Assembly (NCBI GenBank): GCA_002450095.1 | Contig: DJYK01000020.1 | Coordinates: 1-64,000 of the forward strand | Reading direction: 5' to 3' | Origin: Mageeibacillus sp. UBA6980 | Lineage (GTDB): Bacteria > Bacillota > Clostridia > Saccharofermentanales > Saccharofermentanaceae | Length of the DNA stretch: 64,000 nt | Shown: in pieces, positions 53,803 to 62,704 of the stretch | Layout of the letters: each line of letters opens with the position of its first letter | Numbering within the stretch: the first letter of the stretch is position 1 | Made by a program: the position numbers and the translations under genes | The notes under the pieces: generated by a model | What the model saw: the letters and a program-made list of their open reading frames with translations, nothing else | Databases searched by the model: none | Told to the model about the DNA's origin: nothing

Positions 53803-54267
53803 TTATACGTCCGACTGCTGAAACGTTACAGTCGGCGTTGCATTCCCGCTATGAGATGATCCCGGAAGGGTAAAAGGATCGTTACGCGTTACTTCTTCAT
53901 AAGTTGAGATCCCGAACATATCCTGATACTGATCGGGATTAAGATAAGGCGTTACGGCATGAAGAGCGATAAATATAAGAAGGAAAAATATTATCAGGAG
54001 CATTCCCCTGTTTAAGATAATGAGATTGCGCTCAACGTTTATCTTAGCATCGATATGTTCCTTGGTCGCATAACCGACAAGAACATATACTTTATTGACA
54101 CCGTCTCTTTTGGGTTTCCTCTTATGCTCTTTGATCTTCCTCTTAATATAGTTCTCTGCCCTTGAAGGAAGATTTTTTACAGTCTTAACAGTGGTCCTGA
54201 TGACAGAACCGAAGATCCCGGAAAGCTTACCGGTATGTTCAGACACAGAAGAAGATTTACTATTCAT
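53803..54267 (-). CDS. Unknown single-pass membrane protein
   Basis: The 154-residue protein matches no family I recognise. It has a very basic N-terminal half (NLPSRAENYIKRKIKEHKRKPKRDG, about 33-57), one strong hydrophobic helix (about 90-108) and a short acidic or neutral outer tail with YLNPDQYQDMFGISTYEEVTRNDPF. The positive charge before the helix predicts the N terminus inside. It has no SD; TGTTATAAT ends 8 bases before the ATG, as for cdaA. No partner gene can be named; gdhA and a regulator gene flank it. Confidence 0.7.
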   Translation of the reverse strand: MNSKSSSVSEHTGKLSGIFGSVIRTTVKTVKNLPSRAENYIKRKIKEHKRKPKRDGVNKVYVLVGYATKEHIDAKINVERNLIILNRGMLLIIFFLLIFIALHAVTPYLNPDQYQDMFGISTYEEVTRNDPFTLPGSSHSGNATPTVTFQQSDV

Positions 54268-54275
54268 AATAAAGA

Positions 54276-54284
54276 ATTATAACA
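54276..54284 (-). promoter_or_regulatory. Extended -10 promoter of the unknown membrane-protein gene, predicted leaderless
   Basis: TGTTATAAT at 54284-54276 (minus strand) ends 8 bases before the ATG at 54267, with no Shine-Dalgarno sequence between. This is the same motif and spacing as upstream of the cdaA fusion gene. Confidence 0.6.
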
Positions 54285-54315
54285 AAACTTATAATAAATA
54301 AACATTAAGTGTAAG

Positions 54316-54807
54316 TTACTCTTCCTGCCCGTTTACCTTTTTAAGCAAAAGTGCTATTCCCCGCTCCTGCTTTCTGTAGCATGATGATCTGCTCATGAAC
54401 AGATCCTTACACACCTGATCTATACTGCTGTTCTTAAAGAACCGAAGATACAGGATACTCGAATAAGGATAAGGAAGATTAAGGATACAGATGAATAATG
54501 ACAAGGCGCTGAAATGCTTGTTAAGAACGCTGGTCGTCCTGACGCCTATCTTTCTTATAAAGTGATCATATCCTTCACTTACGGCAATAACCTCATCCTC
54601 GTAATCATATCTCTTCCCTTTCCCGCCGAATTCCGTATTCAATACTTTAACGGGAGCATTATCGTGAAAGTACATATCCCTGATGACCGTAACCTTATCA
54701 TCTATGCTGCAGGTCATGAAATTCACTAACGACACCGCCTCTTCACCCGTGCAGGTGAGATCGGAATACAGGTTTTTGAGTCTCTCTCGTAAGACATCTT
54801 CGTACAT
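54316..54807 (-). CDS. Phage-type sigma-like regulatory protein (ArpU/RinA-like), divergent from lexA
   Basis: The 163-residue protein has an N-terminal helical region (MYEDVLRERLKNLY) and a C-terminal sigma-70 region 4-like part, PYSSILYLRFFKNSSIDQVCKDLFMSRSSCYRKQERGIALLLKK (about 110-157). This form is typical of small phage late-gene regulators. The longest frame starts at 54840 inside the LexA box region, but GGAGG at 54812-54816 points to the ATG at 54807. It shares the upstream region with lexA. Function and targets are unknown; no phage genes are nearby. Confidence 0.65.
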   Translation of the reverse strand: MYEDVLRERLKNLYSDLTCTGEEAVSLVNFMTCSIDDKVTVIRDMYFHDNAPVKVLNTEFGGKGKRYDYEDEVIAVSEGYDHFIRKIGVRTTSVLNKHFSALSLFICILNLPYPYSSILYLRFFKNSSIDQVCKDLFMSRSSCYRKQERGIALLLKKVNGQEE

Positions 54808-54822
54808 AAAGCCTCCATTATA

Positions 54823-54836
54823 CGAACAAGTGTTTG
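54823..54836. promoter_or_regulatory. LexA box (SOS operator)
   Basis: CGAACAAGTGTTTG matches the Gram-positive LexA/DinR consensus CGAACRNRYGTTYG. It overlaps the -35 box of lexA and lies directly upstream of a TATAAT (54822-54817, minus strand) of the divergent regulator gene, so LexA could control both. Confidence 0.9.
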
Positions 54837-54862
54837 ACAAAGCGGATCATGTCAGCTAAAAT
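54834..54862 (+). promoter_or_regulatory. lexA promoter
   Basis: TTGACA (54834-54839), a 17-base spacer and TAAAAT (54857-54862) form a near-consensus SigA promoter. Its -35 shares bases with the LexA box, giving autorepression. Confidence 0.88.
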
Positions 54863-54895
54863 CAGAACAGAATATATGTTTGGAGGATGAATAAT

Positions 54896-55561
54896 ATGGG
54901 AACATCAGTCAGCCCTGAATCCAAGTCAGAGAAGACGATAGACAGAGTCTATAACTTTGTCAGATACTACATTAAGACGAACACATATTCACCCTCGGTC
55001 AGAGATATATGCAAGGGAGCCGGACTCAAGTCAACGTCTTCCGTTCATACTTACCTTCGTAAGCTTGATGAGATGGGAATGATCGAATATCGTCCCGGGA
55101 TGAGACGTGCGATTATAATCAAGAACATGGACGATGAACCTGAGCCCGAGATCCCTGCCGATATGGTCAGACTTCCGTTGCTTGGTAAGATCACAGCCGG
55201 TATACCGATATATGCACATGAGGATTACTCCGATTCGATCATGGTCAACAGATCGATGCTCGGCAAGTCCATTATCGGAAGCGATGAAGCTTTTTTGCTT
55301 AAAGTAAGCGGCACCAGTATGATCAATGCGCATATCATGGACGGTGATTATCTGATAGTACGGAAACAGAACAACTGCCAAGAAGGTGATATTATCGCCG
55401 CCCTGATCGACGACGAAGCGACTGTTAAGAGGTATGGGAAAATAAATGGTGTTCCGTACCTGTTCCCCGAGAATGATGCGTACTCCCCTATTCCATTTAA
55501 CACGGAAGGCTGCCGGGTTTTGGGCAAAGTAGTCGGACTGCACAGATATTCTATTTACTGA
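54896..55561 (+). CDS. lexA: SOS repressor LexA
   Basis: The protein (about 221 residues) has an N-terminal winged helix (VYNFVRYYIKTNTYSPSVRDICKGAGLKS, about 16-44) and a C-terminal S24 peptidase domain. The cleavage site is the Ala-Gly bond in GKITAGIP (about 97-104), and the catalytic pair is the serine in SGTSM and the lysine in ATVKRYG. RecA-stimulated self-cleavage relieves SOS repression. GGAGG at 54882-54886 abuts the first ATG (54887), so the ATG at 54896 is chosen. Confidence 0.95.
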   Translation: MGTSVSPESKSEKTIDRVYNFVRYYIKTNTYSPSVRDICKGAGLKSTSSVHTYLRKLDEMGMIEYRPGMRRAIIIKNMDDEPEPEIPADMVRLPLLGKITAGIPIYAHEDYSDSIMVNRSMLGKSIIGSDEAFLLKVSGTSMINAHIMDGDYLIVRKQNNCQEGDIIAALIDDEATVKRYGKINGVPYLFPENDAYSPIPFNTEGCRVLGKVVGLHRYSIY

Positions 55562-55628
55562 TCATAAGCATTCTTGTCCTCCTTTGATATATCTCGACTA
55601 TATCAGGGAACACATCGACCGATAATAA

Positions 55629-55671
55629 ATATTCCGGCATTTTCTTTATAAAACGCCGGAATATCTTTTTT
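55629..55671 (+). terminator. Terminator of lexA
   Basis: ATATTCCGGC (55629-55638) pairs with GCCGGAATAT (55655-55664); three further A-T pairs extend the stem past one mismatch, and CTTTTTT follows on the plus strand. It lies between lexA and the end of miaA. Confidence 0.82.
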
Positions 55672-55708
55672 CTTTGATCTTTCTGTGCGTATTATGCACA
55701 GCCCGTAC

Positions 55709-56656
55709 CTATGTTGTGCATTTTTCGCACAGATAACGGCAAATAAAAGAGGCCTGCTCATCCGGTGACAGTTCTCTGTCGATCTTAACAATGTCATTTA
55801 TATGTCTGAACCAGGTAAACTGTCTTTTGGCAAAATGTCTTGTATTGAGTTTGATCTCATAGATCGTCCGTTCAAGAGAACTGCCCGCTTCACCGTCTAT
55901 AAGAGGCAGGAATTCCTTATAGCCTATAGCCTGACAGCATGTTGACTTTCTGTCTATGGGAAGAGAATACAGATATCTCGCCTCTTTCTCGAGCCCGTCA
56001 CAGATCATCTTATCTACTCTTAAGTTTATCCTGTCATATAGCAAAGATCTGTTATCTTCATAATCTATCTCGAACAGAACGAACGGATGATCCGGTCCTT
56101 TCTTTACTGAATCGATATTACGCTGAGTCTTTGTCTTTCCCGTCGCCTCGAATACAGACAGGGCTCTTATCACCCTTCTGGTATTATTCGGATGTATCTT
56201 GGAGGCTGCCTCGGGATCCGCCGCCTCGAGACGCCTGTAGATATCATCTATGCCGTGTTCATTATATTCGGCATACAATTCCCGGGAGATCGCTTCAGAA
56301 CGCGGATCATCCTCAAAACTTATTCCGTCCTTAAGAGCGGATACATATTGGCCGGTACCTCCGCACAATACCGGAAGCTTTCCTCTTTGAAGCACGTCTT
56401 CTATCGCCTTGCCGCAATCACTCACAAACATCGAGACATTATAGTTTTGTCCCGGTTCGATAATATCTATCAGATGATGAGGAACAAGAGCCTGCTCTTC
56501 TTTGGTCGGTTTGGCGGTGCCGACATCGAGACCTTTATAGATCTGCATCGAATCGCAGGAAATAAGTTCCCCGCCCATAAGCTCGCAAAGCTTAAGTGCG
56601 GATGCACTTTTACCGCTTCCGGTAGGTCCCGTAATGATCGGTATTCGCGTCATCAT
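55709..56656 (-). CDS. miaA: tRNA dimethylallyltransferase MiaA
   Basis: The 315-residue enzyme has P-loop GPTGSGKSA (about 9-17), the SCDSMQIYKGLDVGTAKP motif and CGGTGQYVSAL. It prenylates A37 of UNN-reading tRNAs, using the DMAPP that the MEP pathway supplies. The longest frame starts 72 bases upstream inside mutL; the ATG at 56656, overlapping the mutL stop and behind AAAGGA, is the better start. It is the last gene of miaB-mutS-mutL-miaA. MiaB then methylthiolates the product. Confidence 0.95.
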   Translation of the reverse strand: MMTRIPIITGPTGSGKSASALKLCELMGGELISCDSMQIYKGLDVGTAKPTKEEQALVPHHLIDIIEPGQNYNVSMFVSDCGKAIEDVLQRGKLPVLCGGTGQYVSALKDGISFEDDPRSEAISRELYAEYNEHGIDDIYRRLEAADPEAASKIHPNNTRRVIRALSVFEATGKTKTQRNIDSVKKGPDHPFVLFEIDYEDNRSLLYDRINLRVDKMICDGLEKEARYLYSLPIDRKSTCCQAIGYKEFLPLIDGEAGSSLERTIYEIKLNTRHFAKRQFTWFRHINDIVKIDRELSPDEQASFICRYLCEKCTT

Positions 56657-58542
56657 ACTATCCTTTTGAATTTTTTCTCGATCTCGGTCTCGGTTATCTT
56701 GTGAAATACCGGTCTTCCGTGAGCACAATGATAAGGGTCATTACAAAGTGACAACTGTTCTATCAAAGACAGTGCCTCTTCCTTAGAGATAACATCGTGA
56801 GCCTTGATCGCGGCTTTACATGCGGTTGTCTGAACAAGAGAAGTCCACACTTCACTTCTTGAAGGGGTATCTCTTTTAAGATCTTCAAGGATCTGACTGA
56901 AGAATACAGACGGCTTTGACATAGACTTCAATCTGTCTTCGGCCTTTGTAGCTATAGGCACCGAACGAAGCATTATCTGCCTGTCGCCTGCGATATCAAT
57001 ATCAAATCCGTACTCTCTGAATTGTTCGATATTGTCTGAGACGAACGAGATATCGGCTGTCGACAGTTCGACTATGCATGGAACCAGCAAAGTCTCGACA
57101 CGCCTTTGCTCATTATCCATCTGTTCGCGCTGTTTCCCGAACCTCTCATAGAGAACCCGCTCATGAGCGGCATGCTGATCGACCGCGAAGACGGAGTCTT
57201 CCGACTGCATGATTATATATGTCGAGAATAGAAATCCTACGAATTCTGACGCTTTCAGTTCATCAATAAGAGTTCTGTCAACTGAAGGTTCGTGTTCTTC
57301 CTTTACGAAGGCATTTACCGTCTCCGGTACATCAGGTTCGACCGGTATCTTCTGTTCTTCGCCTCCGATCTTCTCTATATCAGGCTTAAATCCCGATAGT
57401 ATGCGAAGAAGATCATCGGTAGCATTGGCTTCGGATCTTGTATATGTCTGCCTTAGCTTGGAAGACGATCCTGAACTTACGGTATCCGAAGCCTTAGAAG
57501 GATAGTTCTCCTCGGAAACAGCAGATATATTCTCGCGAAGCTCAGGTAACGGATTATTGGTAAACACCGCATTTTTGATACCGTGATATACGAGTCTGAA
57601 TATCGCTGAATCATCAGAGAATTTGACTTCTGCCTTCTGAGGATGGACATTTACGTCCACGCCGTTTCCGCTTATATAGATACCGAGTATGCATACCGAA
57701 TACTTATGCTTCATCAACGAAGCCTTATATGCCTCGTCGATCGCAGCCGTTACAACCTGGCTTTTGACAGGTCTGTCATTAACGTAAACATACTGCATTC
57801 CCCTGTTCCCTCTGACATATGAAGGTTTTCCGGCAAATCCTTTAAGCTTTATTCCCTGATACTCATACTCCAAGGGAACAAGATTGTCGGTAAGCTCTTT
57901 ACCGTAGATCGCATAGATCGCATCCTTCATACTGCCGTTGCCGGGCGTGGTCAATATCTGCTTCCCGTCCTTGATAAGCTTAAAGGATACATGGGGATTG
58001 ATAACCGCGAGTTTCTCGACCAAAGCACAGATATACATACTCTCCGTGGCATCTCTTTTAAGGAATTTGTATCTCGCAGGCATATTGGCAAATAAGTTTT
58101 CCGTCAATACAACGGTACCTTTATCCGCAGAAACATCGGTCTCTTTATAGAACTCCCCGTTTCTGTAATCGATCCTGACACCTGTATTCATATCATCCTG
58201 CTTGGACGTGACAGAAAGATCACTGCAGGCCGCTATGGAAGCCAGCGCTTCTCCTCTGAAACCCTGCGTGGAAAGATCATATATATCGTCTATATTCTTT
58301 ATCTTGGATGTGGCATGGATAAGAAAGCACTTTCGAAGGTCTTCCCTGTCCATACCGATACCGTCATCGCTCACTCTGATCAGAGAGATACCGCCGTTAT
58401 CAAACTCGATCCTGATCTTAGTGGCTCCCGCGTCAAGGCTGTTATCAACAAGTTCTTTTACTACTGATACGGGTCTTTCTATAACCTCACCGGCTTTGAT
58501 CGCATTCGCTGTCTTGACATCAAGAACATTAATCCTGCTCAT
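56653..58542 (-). CDS. mutL: DNA mismatch repair protein MutL
   Basis: The roughly 629-residue protein has an N-terminal GHKL ATPase (ELVDNSLDAGA, RVSDDGIGM, TQGFRGEALASI) and a C-terminal endonuclease domain with the metal-binding motif DQHAAHERVLYE (about 455-466), as in MutL proteins of bacteria without MutH. It nicks the new strand after MutS recognition. The ATG at 58542 has AAGGA at a better distance than the one at 58548. It overlaps mutS by 14 nt. Confidence 0.96.
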   Translation of the reverse strand: MSRINVLDVKTANAIKAGEVIERPVSVVKELVDNSLDAGATKIRIEFDNGGISLIRVSDDGIGMDREDLRKCFLIHATSKIKNIDDIYDLSTQGFRGEALASIAACSDLSVTSKQDDMNTGVRIDYRNGEFYKETDVSADKGTVVLTENLFANMPARYKFLKRDATESMYICALVEKLAVINPHVSFKLIKDGKQILTTPGNGSMKDAIYAIYGKELTDNLVPLEYEYQGIKLKGFAGKPSYVRGNRGMQYVYVNDRPVKSQVVTAAIDEAYKASLMKHKYSVCILGIYISGNGVDVNVHPQKAEVKFSDDSAIFRLVYHGIKNAVFTNNPLPELRENISAVSEENYPSKASDTVSSGSSSKLRQTYTRSEANATDDLLRILSGFKPDIEKIGGEEQKIPVEPDVPETVNAFVKEEHEPSVDRTLIDELKASEFVGFLFSTYIIMQSEDSVFAVDQHAAHERVLYERFGKQREQMDNEQRRVETLLVPCIVELSTADISFVSDNIEQFREYGFDIDIAGDRQIMLRSVPIATKAEDRLKSMSKPSVFFSQILEDLKRDTPSRSEVWTSLVQTTACKAAIKAHDVISKEEALSLIEQLSLCNDPYHCAHGRPVFHKITETEIEKKFKRIV

Positions 58543-61186
58543 CGGCATCTTCCTTTCTGACCGTATCGATAAAACCGTACAACAGATTCATGGCTTCGAG
58601 AGGTGTTACTCTTGTAATGTCGATCTCCCTTAATGCATTTCTGATACTGTCTTCCTTACGGTAATAGACGTTATCCGGATTGAATATGGAATCCTGCCCC
58701 GGAAGCTCGGCTTCATCGGAAGTCTTAAGTTCGCCAAGGCGCTCGAGTTCGGAAAGGATATTGCGGGCACGTGACAGAACATCGGAAGGAACGCCGGCAA
58801 GTCTTGCGACTTCGATTCCGTAAGAATCGGAAGTGCCGCCGTCAACTATCTTATGAAGGAATACGACACCGTCATCATTCTCGGCAACATCTACATGATT
58901 ATTAAAGATGCCTCTGATACTCTTCTCGAGTTTATTAAGTTCATGGTAATGCGTTGCGAACACGGTCCTGGCAAAAAGGATATTGGGATCCGCGATATAT
59001 TCGAGAACAGCCCATGCGATCGACAAACCGTCATAAGTCGATGTACCGCGTCCCACCTCGTCAAGGAGCAGAAGACTTGAAGGAGTGGCGTTCTTAAGTA
59101 TCCCCGCCACTTCTTTCATCTCGACCATAAATGTAGATTGCCCCATTGAGATATCATCAGAGGCACCTATCCTGGTAAAGATCTTATCGACAAGACCTAT
59201 ATGAGCTGAAGCTGCAGGAACAAACGAACCCATCTGAGCCATAAGGACGATCAGCGCATTCTGTCTCATAAATGTTGATTTACCCGCCATATTAGGACCT
59301 GTCAGAACCATTATCCGGTGTTCTTCATCGAGAAGGGTATCGTTCGGAACAAATCTGTCAGTTCCCGTAAGCATCTTCTCGACAACCGGATGACGACCGT
59401 TTTTAATCTCGAGAACGTTGGTATTATCGACGGTCGGACGAACATAATTCTCCTGTTCGGCGAGCTCGGCAAGTGAGGATATGACATCTATCAAAGAGAC
59501 CGCCTTGGCACTTCCGAACAATCTGTCGGCATTCTTCTTAACCTCTTCTCTGACCTTGATAAACAGCTCATATTCGAGAGCGGTACGCCTTGTATTAGCA
59601 CCAAGGATCTTATCTTCGAGCTCCTTTAATTCAGGAGAGATATATCTCTCGTTGTTGGCAAGGGTCTGCTTACGGGTGTATTCGCCCGGAAGATCCTTGA
59701 CACTTCTCGGGACTTCGACATAATAACCGAACACCCGGTTATAACCGATCTTCAATGTCTTAACCCCGGTGCGCTCACGCTCCTTGGCTTCAAGGGATGT
59801 GATATATTCCCTCGCATTCGAAGCGATATCCTTTAATTCATCTACTTCTTCGTTAAATCCCTTCTTGATGATGTCTCCGTCAGTGATAACTACCGGCGGA
59901 TCCTCGCTTATGGATCTGTCGAGAAGCTCATATATATCATCGAGAGGATCCAGAAGTTCGTTGATCCTTCTGAACACTCCCTTACCGAACTTGGAGGAAC
60001 ACTCCTTAAGGAAAGGGAGCTTTCCTATGGAGTTCTTAAGTGAGAGCATCTCTCTTGCATTAATACTTCCGAGGGACACTTTGGATGCCAGTCTCTCTAT
60101 ATCATAAAGACCGGTTAGTCCTTCAATAAGCTCCTTGCGCTCTATAAACCTCTCATAACACTCTTCGACCGCATCGAGACGGGCATTTATCTGTGAGGTT
60201 ACTATCAGCGGTTCCTCTATCCATTTACGGATAAGCCTTCCGCCCATAGCGGTCTTGGTCCTGTCGATCGCCCACAGCAACGATCCCTTCTTCGAACCGG
60301 ATCTTATAGTCTGCGTCAACTCGAGGTTTACCCTGGTGTTGTAATCGATCTCCATGGTCTCGGAGATCTTGAAACAGTTGATCTCGTCGAGGTGAGCGAC
60401 TTTTCCGGTCTGAGTGTCCTCGGCATAACGGACAATGGCATTGCAGGCACAAAGCATAAGATCCGTATCCCGGAATTTATCCGTCCCGTAGATACGGCAG
60501 CTTCTGTCCTCTTGTAAGGCTTTTGAAGAGAAATCCCTCTCGGGACGGGCCGTAAAGGATATCTCGAAAGCCTGTTTGATCACTTTGTAACAAGGAGAAT
60601 CGAGAAAAGCCTGATTGTATATGATCTCCGAAGGAGAATACTTTCCGATAAGATTAATAAGGTGCTCGTCGTTATAGGTAAAATCCAGCTGTGTGGCTTC
60701 AAAATCGCCTGTGGTAATATCGGCAACCGCGATCCCGTACTGCGAACCGACACACATGATACTCATCAGATAATTATTCTTACGGTCATCGAGCTCATCC
60801 GTATCCGTCATTGTACCCGGAGTAAGGACCTGAACGATCCCTCTTTTGACCAGGCCTTTAGCGAGAGCGGGATCCTCAAGCTGTTCGCAGATCGCTACCT
60901 TTCTCCCCTCATTTACAAGGCGGCCGGCATAAGACTTATAAGCGTGATGAGGAACGCCGCACATAGGTGCCCTGAGACCGCTTCCGCAGTCTCTTGCCGT
61001 CAAAGTCAATTCAAGCGTCTTCGATACATAGAGCGCATCGTCGAAGAAACACTCGTAGAAGTCACCCAGGCGGTAGAAGATAATAACCTCGCCCATCTGC
61101 ATTTTCAGATCGGCGTACTTCTGCATCATCGGAGAAAGATTCTCATAAGGAACATCCGCGAGTCTTAACGGTTTATTCTCAGTCAT
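58529..61186 (-). CDS. mutS: DNA mismatch repair protein MutS
   Basis: The 885-residue protein has the mismatch-binding domain near its N terminus (FYRLGDFYECFFDDA, with the Phe-x-Glu class residues), a clamp and lever region, and the ATPase with Walker A GPNMAGKSTFMRQ, DDISMGQSTFMVEM and Walker B LLLLDEVGRGTSTYDG. It recognises mismatches and recruits MutL. It overlaps miaB by 8 nt and mutL by 14 nt, giving a coupled repair/tRNA-modification operon. Confidence 0.97.
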   Translation of the reverse strand: MTENKPLRLADVPYENLSPMMQKYADLKMQMGEVIIFYRLGDFYECFFDDALYVSKTLELTLTARDCGSGLRAPMCGVPHHAYKSYAGRLVNEGRKVAICEQLEDPALAKGLVKRGIVQVLTPGTMTDTDELDDRKNNYLMSIMCVGSQYGIAVADITTGDFEATQLDFTYNDEHLINLIGKYSPSEIIYNQAFLDSPCYKVIKQAFEISFTARPERDFSSKALQEDRSCRIYGTDKFRDTDLMLCACNAIVRYAEDTQTGKVAHLDEINCFKISETMEIDYNTRVNLELTQTIRSGSKKGSLLWAIDRTKTAMGGRLIRKWIEEPLIVTSQINARLDAVEECYERFIERKELIEGLTGLYDIERLASKVSLGSINAREMLSLKNSIGKLPFLKECSSKFGKGVFRRINELLDPLDDIYELLDRSISEDPPVVITDGDIIKKGFNEEVDELKDIASNAREYITSLEAKERERTGVKTLKIGYNRVFGYYVEVPRSVKDLPGEYTRKQTLANNERYISPELKELEDKILGANTRRTALEYELFIKVREEVKKNADRLFGSAKAVSLIDVISSLAELAEQENYVRPTVDNTNVLEIKNGRHPVVEKMLTGTDRFVPNDTLLDEEHRIMVLTGPNMAGKSTFMRQNALIVLMAQMGSFVPAASAHIGLVDKIFTRIGASDDISMGQSTFMVEMKEVAGILKNATPSSLLLLDEVGRGTSTYDGLSIAWAVLEYIADPNILFARTVFATHYHELNKLEKSIRGIFNNHVDVAENDDGVVFLHKIVDGGTSDSYGIEVARLAGVPSDVLSRARNILSELERLGELKTSDEAELPGQDSIFNPDNVYYRKEDSIRNALREIDITRVTPLEAMNLLYGFIDTVRKEDADEQD

Positions 61187-62636
61187 CGATCTTCACCATC
61201 TTCCCGTCTACCGAATACGGACGGGCATGCGTAAACTCCACTTCACAGAGCATACCCTCATAATCATCAGATGTCTTCGAAGGATCTTTAAGCTCATCCG
61301 GAATAGTGAAATTAACAAGATGATTAGACATTGTTCTTCCGGTAAGGATATCGGGAGCCGTAGAGCTTTGTCCCTCGATAAGTATCTGTTCCGTCTTTCC
61401 TACCTTGGACAGATTGGATCTGTATGCCAGATCATTCTGAACTTCAAGGAGACGTTGAAACCTGTCGGTAACGATATCCTGAGGGATCTGGTCCTCCATG
61501 GAGGCAGCCTTGGTCCCGGGTCTTTTGGAATACTGAAAAGTAAATGCCGAATCGAATGCGCATTCCTTAACAACTTCAAGAGTCCTTATAAAATCCTCTT
61601 CCGTCTCACCGGGGAAACCGACAATAATATCCGTTGACAGAGCTCCGTTCGGAACTTTCTCGCGGAAATACATGGCAGTCTTCATAAAATCGTCTCTGTT
61701 ATAAGGACGGTTCATCCTCTTAAGAACGGCATCCGATCCCGATTGAAGAGGCAGATGAAGATGAGTCTCGATCACGGGAGACGAAGCCATCATATCGACA
61801 ATTCCGGAAGATATATCCTTAGGATGAGAAGACATAAATCTCACTCTGGAGAAACCTTTGATACTAGCGGCCGCTTCAAGAACATGCAGAAAATTTTTCC
61901 CGTCGGCGCTTTTATACGAATTGACATTCTGCCCTAACAGCATTACCTCTTTATAGCCTTTTGAAGCAAGCTCCTCGAGCTCATATACGATCTCGGAAAG
62001 GTCCCTTGACCTCTCACGGCCTCTCGCATAAGGAACGACACAATATGTACAGAAGTTGTTGCAGCCGTACATGATAGGTACCAAGGCACGGAACTTTCTT
62101 TTCCTCGAGATGGGTACGAGAGAATCATCGACTATGTAATCCTCGGCGGATATATTTACAAGCTGCTTTCTGTTTCTTATGGCATCACGAAGATACACAG
62201 GAAAAAGATGCAGATGCTGAGGATCGAACACCAGATCTACATACGGGAAGCTCTTCTGTATCTTCGCGACATTCGAAGACATCATTGTCATGCAGCCGCA
62301 TACGGCAACGATCATGTCCTTATCGGAGATCCTGTCAGACTTAACCATTCCGAGATTACCGAACAGCCTGTCTTCGGCATTCTCACGGATAGCACACGTA
62401 TTGAAGACTATAACATCGGCCGCTTCGTCGCTTGGGGATTCTTTAAGTCCGACAGACTCGAGCATACCGCACAATTTCTCGGAATCCGATTCATTCAGCT
62501 GACACCCGTACGTGCGCACGCTGTATGTCATATCCCTGCCCTTCTTATAAGACAGCGCTTTGTAATACTCCGTAAGTTCTTCGACGGCGCAGTCGCGCAG
62601 AAGAAGATCCTCTTTATTAACCTTGATTACAGTCAT
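61179..62636 (-). CDS. miaB: tRNA-2-methylthio-N6-dimethylallyladenosine synthase MiaB
   Basis: The 485-residue radical-SAM enzyme has the N-terminal cluster cysteines (RTYGCQLNESDSE near 42-55, NTCAIRENAEDR, VCGCM), the radical-SAM CxxxCxxC in YGCNNFCTYCVVP (about 188-200) and a C-terminal TRAM domain. It adds the methylthio group to i6A37 made by MiaA, encoded at the other end of the operon. AGAGGA supports the ATG at 62636, which gives a 35-residue N-terminal extension. Confidence 0.96.
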   Translation of the reverse strand: MTVIKVNKEDLLLRDCAVEELTEYYKALSYKKGRDMTYSVRTYGCQLNESDSEKLCGMLESVGLKESPSDEAADVIVFNTCAIRENAEDRLFGNLGMVKSDRISDKDMIVAVCGCMTMMSSNVAKIQKSFPYVDLVFDPQHLHLFPVYLRDAIRNRKQLVNISAEDYIVDDSLVPISRKRKFRALVPIMYGCNNFCTYCVVPYARGRERSRDLSEIVYELEELASKGYKEVMLLGQNVNSYKSADGKNFLHVLEAAASIKGFSRVRFMSSHPKDISSGIVDMMASSPVIETHLHLPLQSGSDAVLKRMNRPYNRDDFMKTAMYFREKVPNGALSTDIIVGFPGETEEDFIRTLEVVKECAFDSAFTFQYSKRPGTKAASMEDQIPQDIVTDRFQRLLEVQNDLAYRSNLSKVGKTEQILIEGQSSTAPDILTGRTMSNHLVNFTIPDELKDPSKTSDDYEGMLCEVEFTHARPYSVDGKMVKIDD

Positions 62637-62688
62637 TTTCCGTTCCTCTCGATCTAAACAATTAATTATACTTAAAAATCAGGTATTT

Positions 62689-62697
62689 TGTTATAAT
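62689..62697 (+). promoter_or_regulatory. Extended -10 promoter of the S11 peptidase-like gene, predicted leaderless
   Basis: TGTTATAAT (62689-62697) ends 7 bases before the ATG at 62705. No Shine-Dalgarno sequence lies between or at suitable distance, and no good -35 is present, as is normal for extended -10 promoters. Confidence 0.65.
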
Positions 62698-62704
62698 TAA
62701 ATTC

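Noticed and set aside
54817..54839. Full promoter for the regulator gene divergent from lexA.
   Set aside because: TATAAT is present, but no -35 lies at 16-18 bases, and a start there would leave a leader of only about three bases despite a GGAGG before the ATG; kept only as part of the shared-operator observation.
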